DNA of 29,174 nucleotides from Symbiodinium natans (Eukaryota; Sar; Dinophyceae; Suessiales; Symbiodiniaceae), in the NCBI GenBank assembly GCA_905221605.1, contig CAJNDS010002368.1, forward strand, positions 1,335,011 through 1,364,184, written 5' to 3'. Positions 9,489-18,035 of this stretch are shown one piece after another (positions within the stretch are counted from its first letter, which is position 1; the number at the start of each line of letters is the position of its first letter). A program made the translations under genes and the position numbers. Below the pieces are notes generated by a model. It saw nothing but the letters and a program-made list of their open reading frames with translations, ran no database searches and was not told where the DNA came from.

Positions 9489-11240
9489 TCACTTCTTTTT
9501 CCGATTGTTGGCAATCTTGAGGTGAAGTTGCAGCAGAATATACTCCAGGTCCGAAATCGTAAGAATAGGATCCTGTATGCCCCTTTGAATTGAGGATACC
9601 AATCCTTCTCTCTTTGCGTCCTCAATCGCCTGGCAAGATTGACCCAGCTCTTCATTCGCATTGGCAGACCCTGGTGCCTCCGCATCGGATGGACGATCCT
9701 TTTCCTCAGGATCTTGCACCATTACCACCTCTTCTTTTTTGGGACTCTGACTTTTCTCCTTCTTCTTTGTCTTTCCACCGACATTTGACTTTGTGCGCGT
9801 CTTCGAGGATTTTTCCACTGCAGAAGCCACCACATTGGATGTTGATCCACCCTTCTCAATGATCGTCGGCATCTTCTTCGGCTTTGGAACCATGAGAGTG
9901 TAAGGATCTTCGATAGCTGCAGCTTTCCTCTTCTTTTTTACCTTTTTCTTCTCCTCCTCAACGGCAACCTCCGTCTCCGAAGTCTCAACCACTTCTTTTT
10001 CGGCAGGAATATCTTTGCTGGACTCCCCTTCTAGGGACCTCTTTTTCCCTTTTTTGGGATCCTTTTCTTCTCCCAAATTGGCTCGCTCATACCATATCCT
10101 CAGGTCATTGACCCATTCTTCCACCTCCGCGAGCGAAACATCATACGACTTCACTACTTCGAGAAGTTCCAGCACTGACAACATTTCAGTGGTCCACGAA
10201 ACCCATACTTGATCCATTTGGTCAGCATCTCCAGTGAACTTCAGGAGTTTGAACAATGGGTCCGCCTCTGCTCGAGCCAAATCTGGCTTGCCACCGGAGA
10301 GAAATGAAATCGCCTCCATCAACAGTTCCGTCATCTTGGTCTCTTCGTCATAAACCATAAAATCCTCCTCATCATCATCGAACTGTTCAGGAGGGATCTC
10401 CTTTTCTCCACCATTTGCACCAGACTTTCTCCTTGGACCATCCCTTAGGGGCGTCCTTGGAGACCTTGGCCTCTGTTTTTCCAACGGAACACCATGCTCG
10501 AAGACACACCTGTCACCAAATCGACACTTCCCAGACCGAGCAAACTGGACGCACCTCACACCAGTTGCATCATGCGAGAACCCACAATCCTTTCCAGCGA
10601 AACATTCTCTCCCTGCCACATAGTATTTGCACCAATATGAATGTAGCACCACATCATCTTCGGAATGGATGAATTTGCAGTCGTCACCAAATTTGCAGCG
10701 ATCTTTCCTTTTGCCAAACCAATAGCAGAAACCCTTCTTCCTCTTCTCCAAGCGCTCTGCCTCATACCGGTCCATAGGGCGACTGTGCTCTACATGAACA
10801 TTGCCATGTACCTGGGGACTGCTCCCTTCACCCGACGTGCTATCAGTATTTGGTGCTTGGAGTACAGCTGGAAAACCTGGCCTTGGTCCTACCACCTTCA
10901 TGATCGGTTTTCCGCCAACTCCTGAGCCATGCTGAGACGATCCAAAAACATTGAACATCTTCATGAAGGCCTTCCTAGCGCCAATCTTCTGCGCCCTTTT
11001 GATTGGACGTTTCATTGCTCCAACCTTGCATCCAGATGCATTCAAACGACGCAACCTTCTAAACCCCACTCTATGTCCCTTCTTCCAAAGAGCCATAAGA
11101 ATTTTAGAGGCAGTGACATTCTCCACCTCTACCTTTTCCAATGATCCCTCACTTCCCGGAACAAACCCATCCATCTCTGAAGACCTTTCCATCTTTTTAG
11201 ACACCACTTCGTCAAGGTAGTCTTCTGAAATCCAGGGAAA
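9489..11240 (-). CDS. Element ORF3: triple CCCH zinc-finger protein
   Basis: It continues the second ORF in the -1 frame; the start given is the TTTCCCT site where a slip would enter it. If started independently, the first ATG is at 11,192. Three CCCH fingers lie close together: C-x9-C-x5-C-x3-H, then two of C-x8-C-x5-C-x3-H, about residues 157-237 counted from 11,207. CCCH fingers of this spacing usually bind RNA. A Lys-rich stretch (EEKKKVKKKRKAAA) follows and could be a nuclear signal, then KTKKKEKSQSPKKEE. The C-terminus is a short helical segment ending NNRKKK. There is no CCHC knuckle and no polymerase motif. A role as a Gag-like or RNA-packaging protein is inferred only from its place in the element. 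Confidence 0.75.
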   Translation of the reverse strand, partial: FPWISEDYLDEVVSKKMERSSEMDGFVPGSEGSLEKVEVENVTASKILMALWKKGHRVGFRRLRRLNASGCKVGAMKRPIKRAQKIGARKAFMKMFNVFGSSQHGSGVGGKPIMKVVGPRPGFPAVLQAPNTDSTSGEGSSPQVHGNVHVEHSRPMDRYEAERLEKRKKGFCYWFGKRKDRCKFGDDCKFIHSEDDVVLHSYWCKYYVAGRECFAGKDCGFSHDATGVRCVQFARSGKCRFGDRCVFEHGVPLEKQRPRSPRTPLRDGPRRKSGANGGEKEIPPEQFDDDEEDFMVYDEETKMTELLMEAISFLSGGKPDLARAEADPLFKLLKFTGDADQMDQVWVSWTTEMLSVLELLEVVKSYDVSLAEVEEWVNDLRIWYERANLGEEKDPKKGKKRSLEGESSKDIPAEKEVVETSETEVAVEEEKKKVKKKRKAAAIEDPYTLMVPKPKKMPTIIEKGGSTSNVVASAVEKSSKTRTKSNVGGKTKKKEKSQSPKKEEVVMVQDPEEKDRPSDAEAPGSANANEELGQSCQAIEDAKREGLVSSIQRGIQDPILTISDLEYILLQLHLKIANNRKKK

Positions 11241-14200
11241 GTTTCCTTAGAGGAAGGATTGTCATCATTGTTTGGTCCTTCACCAGGATATCCTTTGGTG
11301 CTGTCAAAGATCTTACCAGTAGCGCGGTCCTGCATAGAGAAATTCGAAGCCACGCGGGAGTACACTGACCACAAGAAAATCCTTGTGTCCGCCAGTCTGG
11401 ATGACCCACTGGATTTCTCCTCTTCCGGAGAAACTTCTGGCGCTTTGCCCTTCCCTCCAGTGTCACCGCTTGTCTCACCTCCAGCATCTTCAATGGGAAT
11501 AAGGGATTCATTGTTCCCTTGATCAAGCACCGCATCCTCTAGTCCAAGAACTTCCAGCATCGCTGTCGAAGGATCCACCTCCTCATCCGCATCGTCGTCC
11601 ATCCTTCTCCAGAGAGCCTCCAATTGGTCCGCACAAGTCGCCGCTTGAAGAAACTCCATCAACCGAGCCCTCCCGCGCTGCCAGAGAAATTCTGAAACCA
11701 TCACCGACCCTTGTGCTCCCAGATTCAGGAATGGGTGAACCATTTTGGCTACCCTCGCCATAAGTTCAATATGAACTTCCATGCCTGGACTGCGGCTCCA
11801 ATCATAGGCAATTGCCTCCATAGCAGTACCAAACTTGTCCGTATTCTTGAATTCCCCTTCCAGACCAGGAGACAACAAGGTACCCATCACCGAAAGAGGG
11901 TAATTCCCCACCGCCGGCAAGCACGGGTTGTCATGGAACGAATGATGCAGGTCAGTATAATGTCCTTGATCTCTCCTTTGAAAAAGGAGTGTTCCAGTCC
12001 CTAGCTGGGCATTCATTTCATCCACTTGAACCATTTCAGCACATATCCTCTGTGCCAGGTGCGCCATTGCTGGCCAGACGGTACGATCGGTCAGACCGCG
12101 ACGCATAACCCAATCAGTTGTTGGCGACTGGATCAGCGTTCCTGGATCATACACCATAACCATTGCACCGTCTCCCATTGACTGATCAGCATCGTCCTCC
12201 AGTGCCAGGTTCTCATCCTGTTCGCTTGCACCCTCGGATGACATGCTAATAACCAAATTTCGATCCATCTTATTGGACCCTTTTTGGCAATCTCTTTGCC
12301 CCATTGGCAACTTGCCAACTGCAACCTTCCAATAAATTCGAGTCAGAAGGCCTTTCACCAGCAATTGCTGAAGGTCACTCCTCACCGGACCACCATCCAA
12401 CATCTTCGCATCATTACCACGGAGATCATTGCTCCCGCCTTCTCCTTCTTTTTGGTCGGTCTCCTCGCCAGAAATCTGTACTGCTCCTTCCGGCGCCGTC
12501 TCCTGTCCAGCCACTTCATGCCCAGGAAGAACTTGAGCGCTTTCAGAGACATTCACCTGTCCAGCAGCACCTTGCCCAGGTAAAACCTCATCCGTGGAGC
12601 CCACCGCCAGCGAACCAACCATAACTGAACCATCCCTTGTTCTTTTTTGAGACCGTTCAGCTCGACGAGAAGGTTGTGGTAGCGAAAAAACTTGTGAAGT
12701 CACTTCTTGGCGGGTCTCCCCCCGCGACGCTTTGTCGCGCCCTTCGCCAAGGTGAACCGATTTTTTCGGCCCAGCATTGGAGCCTGAAGAACCACTTTGT
12801 GGAACATTGCCACGACTCGCAGTTCTCCACGAATCCCTTTCTTGCAAAAAGAGTTCCTTCAGGCGTTGTACCGCATTGGTCTCCTCCTCGCTTGAATCGC
12901 TTGAGGAAGCGGCATACGAGACCAAAGCCTCCGCCTGGTCATCATCATCCACCACATCTGCCCACGCTCTGCTGAATGGATACGACAAACCACCACGAGG
13001 TTTCACCGGCTCCAGTGGCTTCGGTTTTTCCACCACTTCCGCCAGTTGCACTCGTCGTTGTGACCGAGATCGTGGCACCTGTCGCACCTGTTTTTTGTCC
13101 AGCAAGGGCCTTCCCCTTCTTACAGGGTTTGATCTTGACCGATACTTTTTCGTTGGTGGATTCACCGGCGGCATTCCAACTCCCACCAACCGCAGCTTCT
13201 GTACGCACAACGGAGACCTCTGCGCAAGCGTCCAACCATCACGGTACCTGACCTTATCAAAAAGCTCCCGATAGGAACCTCTCGGCATAGTTTTTGCACC
13301 GGAGTCTTCAGCTTCACGCACCTGAGTGAGGGTTCGCACCGCCGCTCTTCCAGTCCCTTTGTTCCCAGAAGATTGTTGTACCCGTACAGATGCATCAGAA
13401 GGAACTGCCTTTTCCGGTCCTCCCGGTCGATATCGGACCTCACCCACCAATTGCAGAATTTTGCATGCGGTCACTTTGTTGATCCCTTTGTCAACCAAAT
13501 CTTCCACAAAGATGAACTCTTGCAAGTCCGACACATTGGTCACACCAAGCGTAATCATCACCTCACTTACATGAGGGGTATACACCCACAGGTGTGCGTT
13601 GCGAGCCATCCAATTTTCAATCGGCTCCTCCGGATTGTGAAGCTGAGTACTAGTGGATGCAGCCACCGAATTCTTTTGCTCATCAGCTTCTACTTCATCC
13701 AGAATACCTTTTTCACCATCTTTTTGTGACACATTGGTCATTTGCAGCGCTTTTGGTGCCGAGGATGAGGAAGATTCAGCTCCCCCACTCGCAGGTGGCT
13801 GAAAAGTGCTTCTATCCGTAAGCTCCCATCCTCTCTCTTTTTCAAACCGGACCTGATTGGCCACCTGTACCAAGTGTTTCAGGAGCGACAACCGCTCCTC
13901 TGACATCTCGTCATGGGAGTACTTGCAGAAATTTAACCCTTTCCGGCAACGTCCTCTGAGGTAATAATCGAAACAGCAATGGTGGAACCCTGCGTCCCTT
14001 AGTGACTTCCTGGAAGCATTGTCCCAAGCTTTGCCGGGCTCCCAAGTCCCTTCCAATGCTACATCATCGTTGTGAAGGTACCTGCATGCAGTCCCATATT
14101 TACAACCACCTTGATTGTAATACAGACACAGCCGACCTTTTGGCTCACCTGACGTAGGCTCACCCTTTGATGCACCTTTGCCAAAATTGTACTTGGCCCG

Positions 14201-16513
14201 GAAGGCTAAATCCTCCCGCTCCTGCTGTGCCTCATCCACTGTACCTTCCTCTGTGGGAGGGTCACCGATGTTCCCGTCCTCATCATCTGCTTCTTGGCTA
14301 TTCTTTGGATCAGTTGACCCCCCTTCTGGCCAACCTTCACCGTACCGACGATGCTCATAGGGACACCCATCGCCATTGCGACACCTTCCCTTATTGAAGA
14401 ACCTGCACAGCTTGCTGTAACCAGGTGACAACACCGTCTTTGGTGTCATGTAAGCCTTTTTGTACTGGTCAGGATCCATGTAGGCTTCCATTGGCTTGTT
14501 CTCCCTTTTGCTCATGGATTGCACTGCACCATCAAGCTCCTGCAAAAATAGCTTGGTGTCCAACCAAAGCGCGTTCCAAAACTCATCTTCCCCTTGATTC
14601 AGCACCGTTGCCACCGCTTCACCCACAACTGGTCGAGAAAATCTCCTTTTTCTGCATGCCAGTTCGAAAAGCGCGTTGTGGTACTGTTTTCGGGAAAAAG
14701 TGGTTAACTTCCCCAAGCCTGTGCTTTCTGTACCATCAGGCTTCCAACCATCATTTTGCAAGATGCCATACGCGCGCCGAGCTTCCGCATTGAGGAATGC
14801 CTGATCCGCAACACACTCCTGTAAATCTTCCATCGGCCGACCTAACAGCATCCCAGTAATTTTGCCAACATAGGCTTCCTCTTCATTTCCATTCTCCAGA
14901 AGAGCTTTGTAGATCTTTTCTCCATAAAGTTGCCTTTCTTTTCGTTCTTCAGAAGACAACTCCTGTACCACAAGCTCTTCATCGGATTGCTCTTCCTCCT
15001 GTTTCCAGTCCCATTGACCGTTGGAATCTTGGTACCATTGACCAGCATACCATGAATCCGTCCACCACGTACTCCAGCCGCTGGGTTTCCACTTCCGCAG
15101 CGTCGAAGAAGAGTCCTCCACGTCCTCTTCCAAAACCAGAAAGGTGTCCAAGATTATGGTACCATCATCTTCCACTCGTTTCACTGTTCCATTGACAGTA
15201 TCACCAAACTTGAACTGATATGCATTGTTCCCTTCTGCAGGAATCAATACATTCATATCCCCATGGTCCAAAAAGGCTCCATACCCATTGATGCAGCGCA
15301 CTAGACCCATGATCTCATCTCCCTCTTGATAGCAATGTGGCCCAGGTGACTCCAAGGCTCCCGCTCGGGGCACTTTCTTTACACGCTCTTCAGAAACCAT
15401 CTCTGTATCATCGGCTCCTGGCGCATCCTTTGTCTTCACCTTTGGGTCACACTGCTCGTCCTGCTCCACGAGTCCCACAAGCTCATCTTTTTTGTGCTCC
15501 TGGATTTCAGGACCTCCCTTTTTCTCCGCCAACGGCTTTGCCTCATCTGCTGTAGTTCGCTCGGTGTCGACTTCCGGTGAACTTCCAGACGGCAACGCTT
15601 CTCCCTTCATGGGAGTGGACCCATCATTGGAGTCCTTTGTCTCACCTTCTGCAGCAGGCAAATCTTCTTCCACTGCAGGGCAATTGAGTCGATCATCCAC
15701 GGCAGGCACGCTTTCTTCCACCGCAGGCTCCTTTGGTTCCATGGCCTCCAAAGGAGAATTTCCACCATCATTGACCACAGCTGCCTCATTGGCTCCGGTG
15801 TAGCCCTTGTCATTTCGTTCCTCGCTGCTAACTTCAGGTTGCACCAGTGCGTCCACCTGTGAACCTCCATCATCAGCTGCTGCGGAGACCTGCGCCCCAT
15901 TGTTGCAGTCGCCCGTGGAACGTACCACCACATGCACCTCAACCCGTGCTTCCTTCGCACTCCAGGTAATATCTGGCGCATCAACCCGCGCATCATTGGC
16001 GCTCCAGGCCTCATTTTTCAGATCATCCGTGTCTCCAGCTATTCCAGAAGCTTCTTTTTCCCCTTGAATGGCAGAATTCTTGGCACCAAACGAAGAGACC
16101 TCCTCAGTCGTAACACACAACTTTTTCTCTCCATCCTCCGAATCTCCAGGACCACCTTCCTGAACAACAGGTACCACATCCACCACTCGCTCTTCTGCAG
16201 CCGACACAGTTCCGATCACCTCATTGGGCATTTTCTCTTCTGGATCCACCAATTCCATCGCTGCCCCACCCTCAGAAAGCGCTTCTGTTTCTTCCCGATC
16301 CAGGTGTTGAGCTCCAGCGATGTTGGCTTGGTTCCCAGGAATCCCTTCCTCATCAGGAGAACCCGAGGTCGGGGCGTCACCATCAGCCCTAGGACCGCTA
16401 TCCCTGATAGTAGAGGAAAAATCTTTTTCACCTAAACTATTTACACTACCCTGGAATGCCCTCGTAGACTCAGTCTTCGGAGTAGAGGATGAAGAATCCA
16501 GTGCCGCCTCCAT
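11129..16513 (-). CDS. Element ORF2: large S1-like and CCCH zinc-finger protein
   Basis: About 1,794 codons from the ATG at 16,513, which has a purine at -3 and G at +4; the open frame begins upstream after a TGA near 16,551. Approximate residues: 1-390 acidic, Ala/Glu/Asp-rich, low complexity; 400-460 an S1-like RNA-binding fold (GDEIMGLVRCINGYGAFLD, later GDTVNGTVKRVEDDG); then a Trp-rich patch (STWWTDSWYAGQWYQ). CCCH fingers lie near 707-727 (C-x7-C-x5-C-x3-H), 800-820 (C-x7-C-x5-C-x3-H) and 849-871 (C-x8-C-x6-C-x3-H). Near 975-1030 a helical stretch (LGVTNVSDLQEF, KGINKVTACKILQLV) resembles a SAM-like domain, tentatively. The last 700 residues are mixed, with Arg/Ser-rich parts and a helical region I do not recognise. 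It ends at a TAG inside the third ORF. RNA binding is likely; an exact role in the element is inference. Confidence 0.78.
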   Translation of the reverse strand: MEAALDSSSSTPKTESTRAFQGSVNSLGEKDFSSTIRDSGPRADGDAPTSGSPDEEGIPGNQANIAGAQHLDREETEALSEGGAAMELVDPEEKMPNEVIGTVSAAEERVVDVVPVVQEGGPGDSEDGEKKLCVTTEEVSSFGAKNSAIQGEKEASGIAGDTDDLKNEAWSANDARVDAPDITWSAKEARVEVHVVVRSTGDCNNGAQVSAAADDGGSQVDALVQPEVSSEERNDKGYTGANEAAVVNDGGNSPLEAMEPKEPAVEESVPAVDDRLNCPAVEEDLPAAEGETKDSNDGSTPMKGEALPSGSSPEVDTERTTADEAKPLAEKKGGPEIQEHKKDELVGLVEQDEQCDPKVKTKDAPGADDTEMVSEERVKKVPRAGALESPGPHCYQEGDEIMGLVRCINGYGAFLDHGDMNVLIPAEGNNAYQFKFGDTVNGTVKRVEDDGTIILDTFLVLEEDVEDSSSTLRKWKPSGWSTWWTDSWYAGQWYQDSNGQWDWKQEEEQSDEELVVQELSSEERKERQLYGEKIYKALLENGNEEEAYVGKITGMLLGRPMEDLQECVADQAFLNAEARRAYGILQNDGWKPDGTESTGLGKLTTFSRKQYHNALFELACRKRRFSRPVVGEAVATVLNQGEDEFWNALWLDTKLFLQELDGAVQSMSKRENKPMEAYMDPDQYKKAYMTPKTVLSPGYSKLCRFFNKGRCRNGDGCPYEHRRYGEGWPEGGSTDPKNSQEADDEDGNIGDPPTEEGTVDEAQQEREDLAFRAKYNFGKGASKGEPTSGEPKGRLCLYYNQGGCKYGTACRYLHNDDVALEGTWEPGKAWDNASRKSLRDAGFHHCCFDYYLRGRCRKGLNFCKYSHDEMSEERLSLLKHLVQVANQVRFEKERGWELTDRSTFQPPASGGAESSSSSAPKALQMTNVSQKDGEKGILDEVEADEQKNSVAASTSTQLHNPEEPIENWMARNAHLWVYTPHVSEVMITLGVTNVSDLQEFIFVEDLVDKGINKVTACKILQLVGEVRYRPGGPEKAVPSDASVRVQQSSGNKGTGRAAVRTLTQVREAEDSGAKTMPRGSYRELFDKVRYRDGWTLAQRSPLCVQKLRLVGVGMPPVNPPTKKYRSRSNPVRRGRPLLDKKQVRQVPRSRSQRRVQLAEVVEKPKPLEPVKPRGGLSYPFSRAWADVVDDDDQAEALVSYAASSSDSSEEETNAVQRLKELFLQERDSWRTASRGNVPQSGSSGSNAGPKKSVHLGEGRDKASRGETRQEVTSQVFSLPQPSRRAERSQKRTRDGSVMVGSLAVGSTDEVLPGQGAAGQVNVSESAQVLPGHEVAGQETAPEGAVQISGEETDQKEGEGGSNDLRGNDAKMLDGGPVRSDLQQLLVKGLLTRIYWKVAVGKLPMGQRDCQKGSNKMDRNLVISMSSEGASEQDENLALEDDADQSMGDGAMVMVYDPGTLIQSPTTDWVMRRGLTDRTVWPAMAHLAQRICAEMVQVDEMNAQLGTGTLLFQRRDQGHYTDLHHSFHDNPCLPAVGNYPLSVMGTLLSPGLEGEFKNTDKFGTAMEAIAYDWSRSPGMEVHIELMARVAKMVHPFLNLGAQGSVMVSEFLWQRGRARLMEFLQAATCADQLEALWRRMDDDADEEVDPSTAMLEVLGLEDAVLDQGNNESLIPIEDAGGETSGDTGGKGKAPEVSPEEEKSSGSSRLADTRIFLWSVYSRVASNFSMQDRATGKIFDSTKGYPGEGPNNDDNPSSKETFPGFQKTTLTKWCLKRWKGLQRWMGLFREVRDHWKR
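11234..11240 (-). other. Candidate -1 ribosomal frameshift site TTTCCCT
   Basis: In the second ORF the codons read act ttc cct, giving the heptamer T TTC CCT, which fits X XXY YYZ. A simultaneous slip leaves Phe and Pro tRNAs paired on TTT and CCC and moves into the third ORF, giving SSKETFPWISEDYLDEVV. Eleven bases downstream GACTACC can pair with GGTGTC with one bulged base, a possible stimulatory hairpin. Eukaryotic sites usually have AAA or TTT in the second half, so CCC is unusual. Confidence 0.5.
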
Positions 16514-17322
16514 TTCCAGCTCATTGCCCAAGGAGACCCAACCGCCTCGTCACTCTTCACCTTTTCACCTACCACCGGCAATGTCCACTTGGTTTCGTGC
16601 GTATCCAGGCAGTAATAATATTGTCTCCCATCTTCATGGAGGTGCAATTCCCACATTGTGCCATCACACGCTTGGATCAGATGCTCGTCTTTCCGAAAAC
16701 CGTCCCTTTCAGAAACCTGTCGCATCTCGTCCTCTTCTTCTGACAGCTGTCGCAACCGTTCAGCCTCCATCTGTAGGATCTCCTCCTCCCCCATGGCGTA
16801 TTCAGCAGCAGGTGCAGCTTCAAAGCCGTCCGCACCCTTCTGTTTGTGACCGCTTCCACCACCTTGGGAACTCGAAGATGGACCCTTTTTGATCTTGTTC
16901 AACGGCCTCCTGGTCGCTTGTAGCACTTCTCCAATCAGATCGGTCTGAGACTCTTGGTCTACCATTCGACCCGAAGTCGAAGACGACGGCTGGTACCCGT
17001 GTTTGTGTAACACTCGTAAAACAGTCACCTCCATTTCACGATCTATGCCACCAGTCGCATCCCAGTTCCTTTTTTCACCAGGCTTTGGCGGTACAGAAAC
17101 AGCACGTCCTTCAGCTTCAGCATTGCTAACCATATCCCTATTGGGATTCATACCCGCATTGGGGCTTTCTGCAACCAAGGCCTCTTCCAGATGTACTTCA
17201 GCGTCGGGAATCACCTCTTCCAACACCGATCTTTCACCCAGAGACTCAGCTGCACCATTTCCAGCTCCACCATCTTGTCCACCATCCGAGGCAAGTTGGA
17301 GCCATCGCTTCGGAGAAGGCAT
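16441..17322 (-). CDS. Element ORF1: WW-domain protein
   Basis: About 293 codons from the ATG at 17,322 (MPSPKRWLQLAS). The frame is open into the LTR, and another ATG at 17,589 directly follows the spliced-leader-like sequence, which would add about 89 residues with a hydrophobic run (LLLSVFLVVSWF). Near the C-terminus a WW domain is clear: W at about residue 224, YYY in the middle, then T-x-W-T-L-P with the second W at about 246. WW domains bind proline-rich peptides. The middle is acidic and has a Ser/Gly patch. The natural-looking sequence stops around SDEAVGSPWA, after which the -1 frame (second ORF) takes over the normal composition. This suggests that the last residues, rich in Arg and Trp, are read only in the unshifted frame. 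Confidence 0.72.
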   Translation of the reverse strand: MPSPKRWLQLASDGGQDGGAGNGAAESLGERSVLEEVIPDAEVHLEEALVAESPNAGMNPNRDMVSNAEAEGRAVSVPPKPGEKRNWDATGGIDREMEVTVLRVLHKHGYQPSSSTSGRMVDQESQTDLIGEVLQATRRPLNKIKKGPSSSSQGGGSGHKQKGADGFEAAPAAEYAMGEEEILQMEAERLRQLSEEEDEMRQVSERDGFRKDEHLIQACDGTMWELHLHEDGRQYYYCLDTHETKWTLPVVGEKVKSDEAVGSPWAMSWKWRRHWILHPLLRRLSLRGHSRVV

Positions 17323-17376
17323 TGCTTCTTGATCCCAAAACCTTGAAAGAACACTTAACCGCAGGGAACCTAATTT

Positions 17377-17388
17377 GGGCTCATAACC
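17377..17388 (-). other. Primer-binding site for an initiator tRNA-Met half
   Basis: The twelve sense-strand bases GGTTATGAGCCC follow the 5' LTR without a gap. They are complementary to GGGCTCATAACC, the anticodon stem-loop of initiator tRNA-Met with U33, as in yeast. Copia and Ty5 use this internal site, priming from a cleaved tRNA half (established). The match and the exact position together support a real site. Confidence 0.8.
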
Positions 17389-17675
17389 TACGGGGGGACA
17401 ACCAAGGAAGGAAATCAACTCCCCTAATCGCCCTGAACTTATATTTCCCAGATCGAACCAAGAAACAACCAAGAACACGGATAAGAGCAACCCAGGGGGG
17501 AAGGAAAGGGGGAAGGAATCCACACCCTTACCAAACCCTAAGAACCCAGGCACTACTTTTTGAACTTGTGGCTTTCTGTTCAAGCCCATCTTGAGCCAAA
17601 TACGATTACCGGGTTCATTAACCCTTCCAACTTCCAACACTAACTCCTTTCTACAATACCAATTGCAGCTCCGCA
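17389..17675 (-). repeat. 5' LTR
   Basis: Reads as identical to the 3' LTR over 287 bp. It carries TTTGGCTCAAG at 17590-17600, followed at once by an ATG (17,589) in frame with the first ORF. The outer edge abuts TAGGG (17676-17680), the second copy of the target duplication. Promoter and poly(A) signals should lie here, but I could not point to them. Confidence 0.92.
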
Positions 17676-18035
17676 TAGGGGTTAGGGGTTTAGGGGTTTA
17701 GAAGGGGTTTAGGGGTTTAGAAGGGGTTTAGGGTTTAGGGTTTAGGGTTTAGGGTTTAGGGTTTAGGGTTTAGGGTTTAGGTCCAGGTTTTTCGGGTTTA
17801 GGGTTCAGGGGTTTTGAGGGTTTAGGGTTTGTAGGGATTAGGGCTTTTTAAGGGTTTCAGGGGTTTATAGGGGTTAGGTTTTTTGGGGTTTAGGGCTGGG
17901 TTTCGGGTTTCGTTTTTTTTTGGGATTTGGGTTTTTTAGGGCTTAGGCTTAGGGTTTCTTTAGGGTTTAGGGTTCAGGGATTTTTAGCGGCTTAGGGCTT
18001 GGGATTTTAGAGTTTTAGGGTTTCGGGTTTCTTTC
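17676..18035 (+). repeat. TTTAGGG telomere-type repeat array, right part
   Basis: It opens with TAGGGG-type units and spacers (TTTAGAAGGGG), holds about eight perfect TTTAGGG units at 17727-17781, then decays into TTTAGGG-like units with inserted bases to about 18,035. It has the same orientation as the left part, so the LTR element split one array. Confidence 0.93.

Larger units (their letters stand above)
8832..17675 (-). mobile_element. LTR retroelement without pol, inserted in telomere-type repeats
   Basis: An 8,844-bp unit bounded by two 287-bp direct repeats at 8832-9118 and 17389-17675. Its sense strand is the minus strand. The LTRs start with TG, end with GTA, and read as identical over their full length. 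TAGGG flanks both sides (8827-8831 and 17676-17680), a 5-bp target duplication as made by many integrases; the repeat setting makes this less decisive. A primer-binding site follows the 5' LTR (17377-17388) and a polypurine tract precedes the 3' LTR (9119-9126). Internally there are three long minus-strand ORFs and no reverse transcriptase, integrase, RNase H or protease motif. It is therefore read as a non-autonomous LTR element that depends on enzymes from elsewhere. Identical LTRs suggest a recent insertion. Confidence 0.88.

Noticed and set aside
9489-17322. Ordinary host gene with introns at the two ORF junctions
   Set aside because: The ORFs overlap instead of being separated, and the region is enclosed by LTRs, target duplication, primer site and polypurine tract. 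The element reading explains more; one-base assembly errors remain possible.
8591-18035. True chromosome end
   Set aside because: Sequence with gene-like exons continues on both sides and the array is short and partly decayed, so it is interstitial unless the assembly is wrong.
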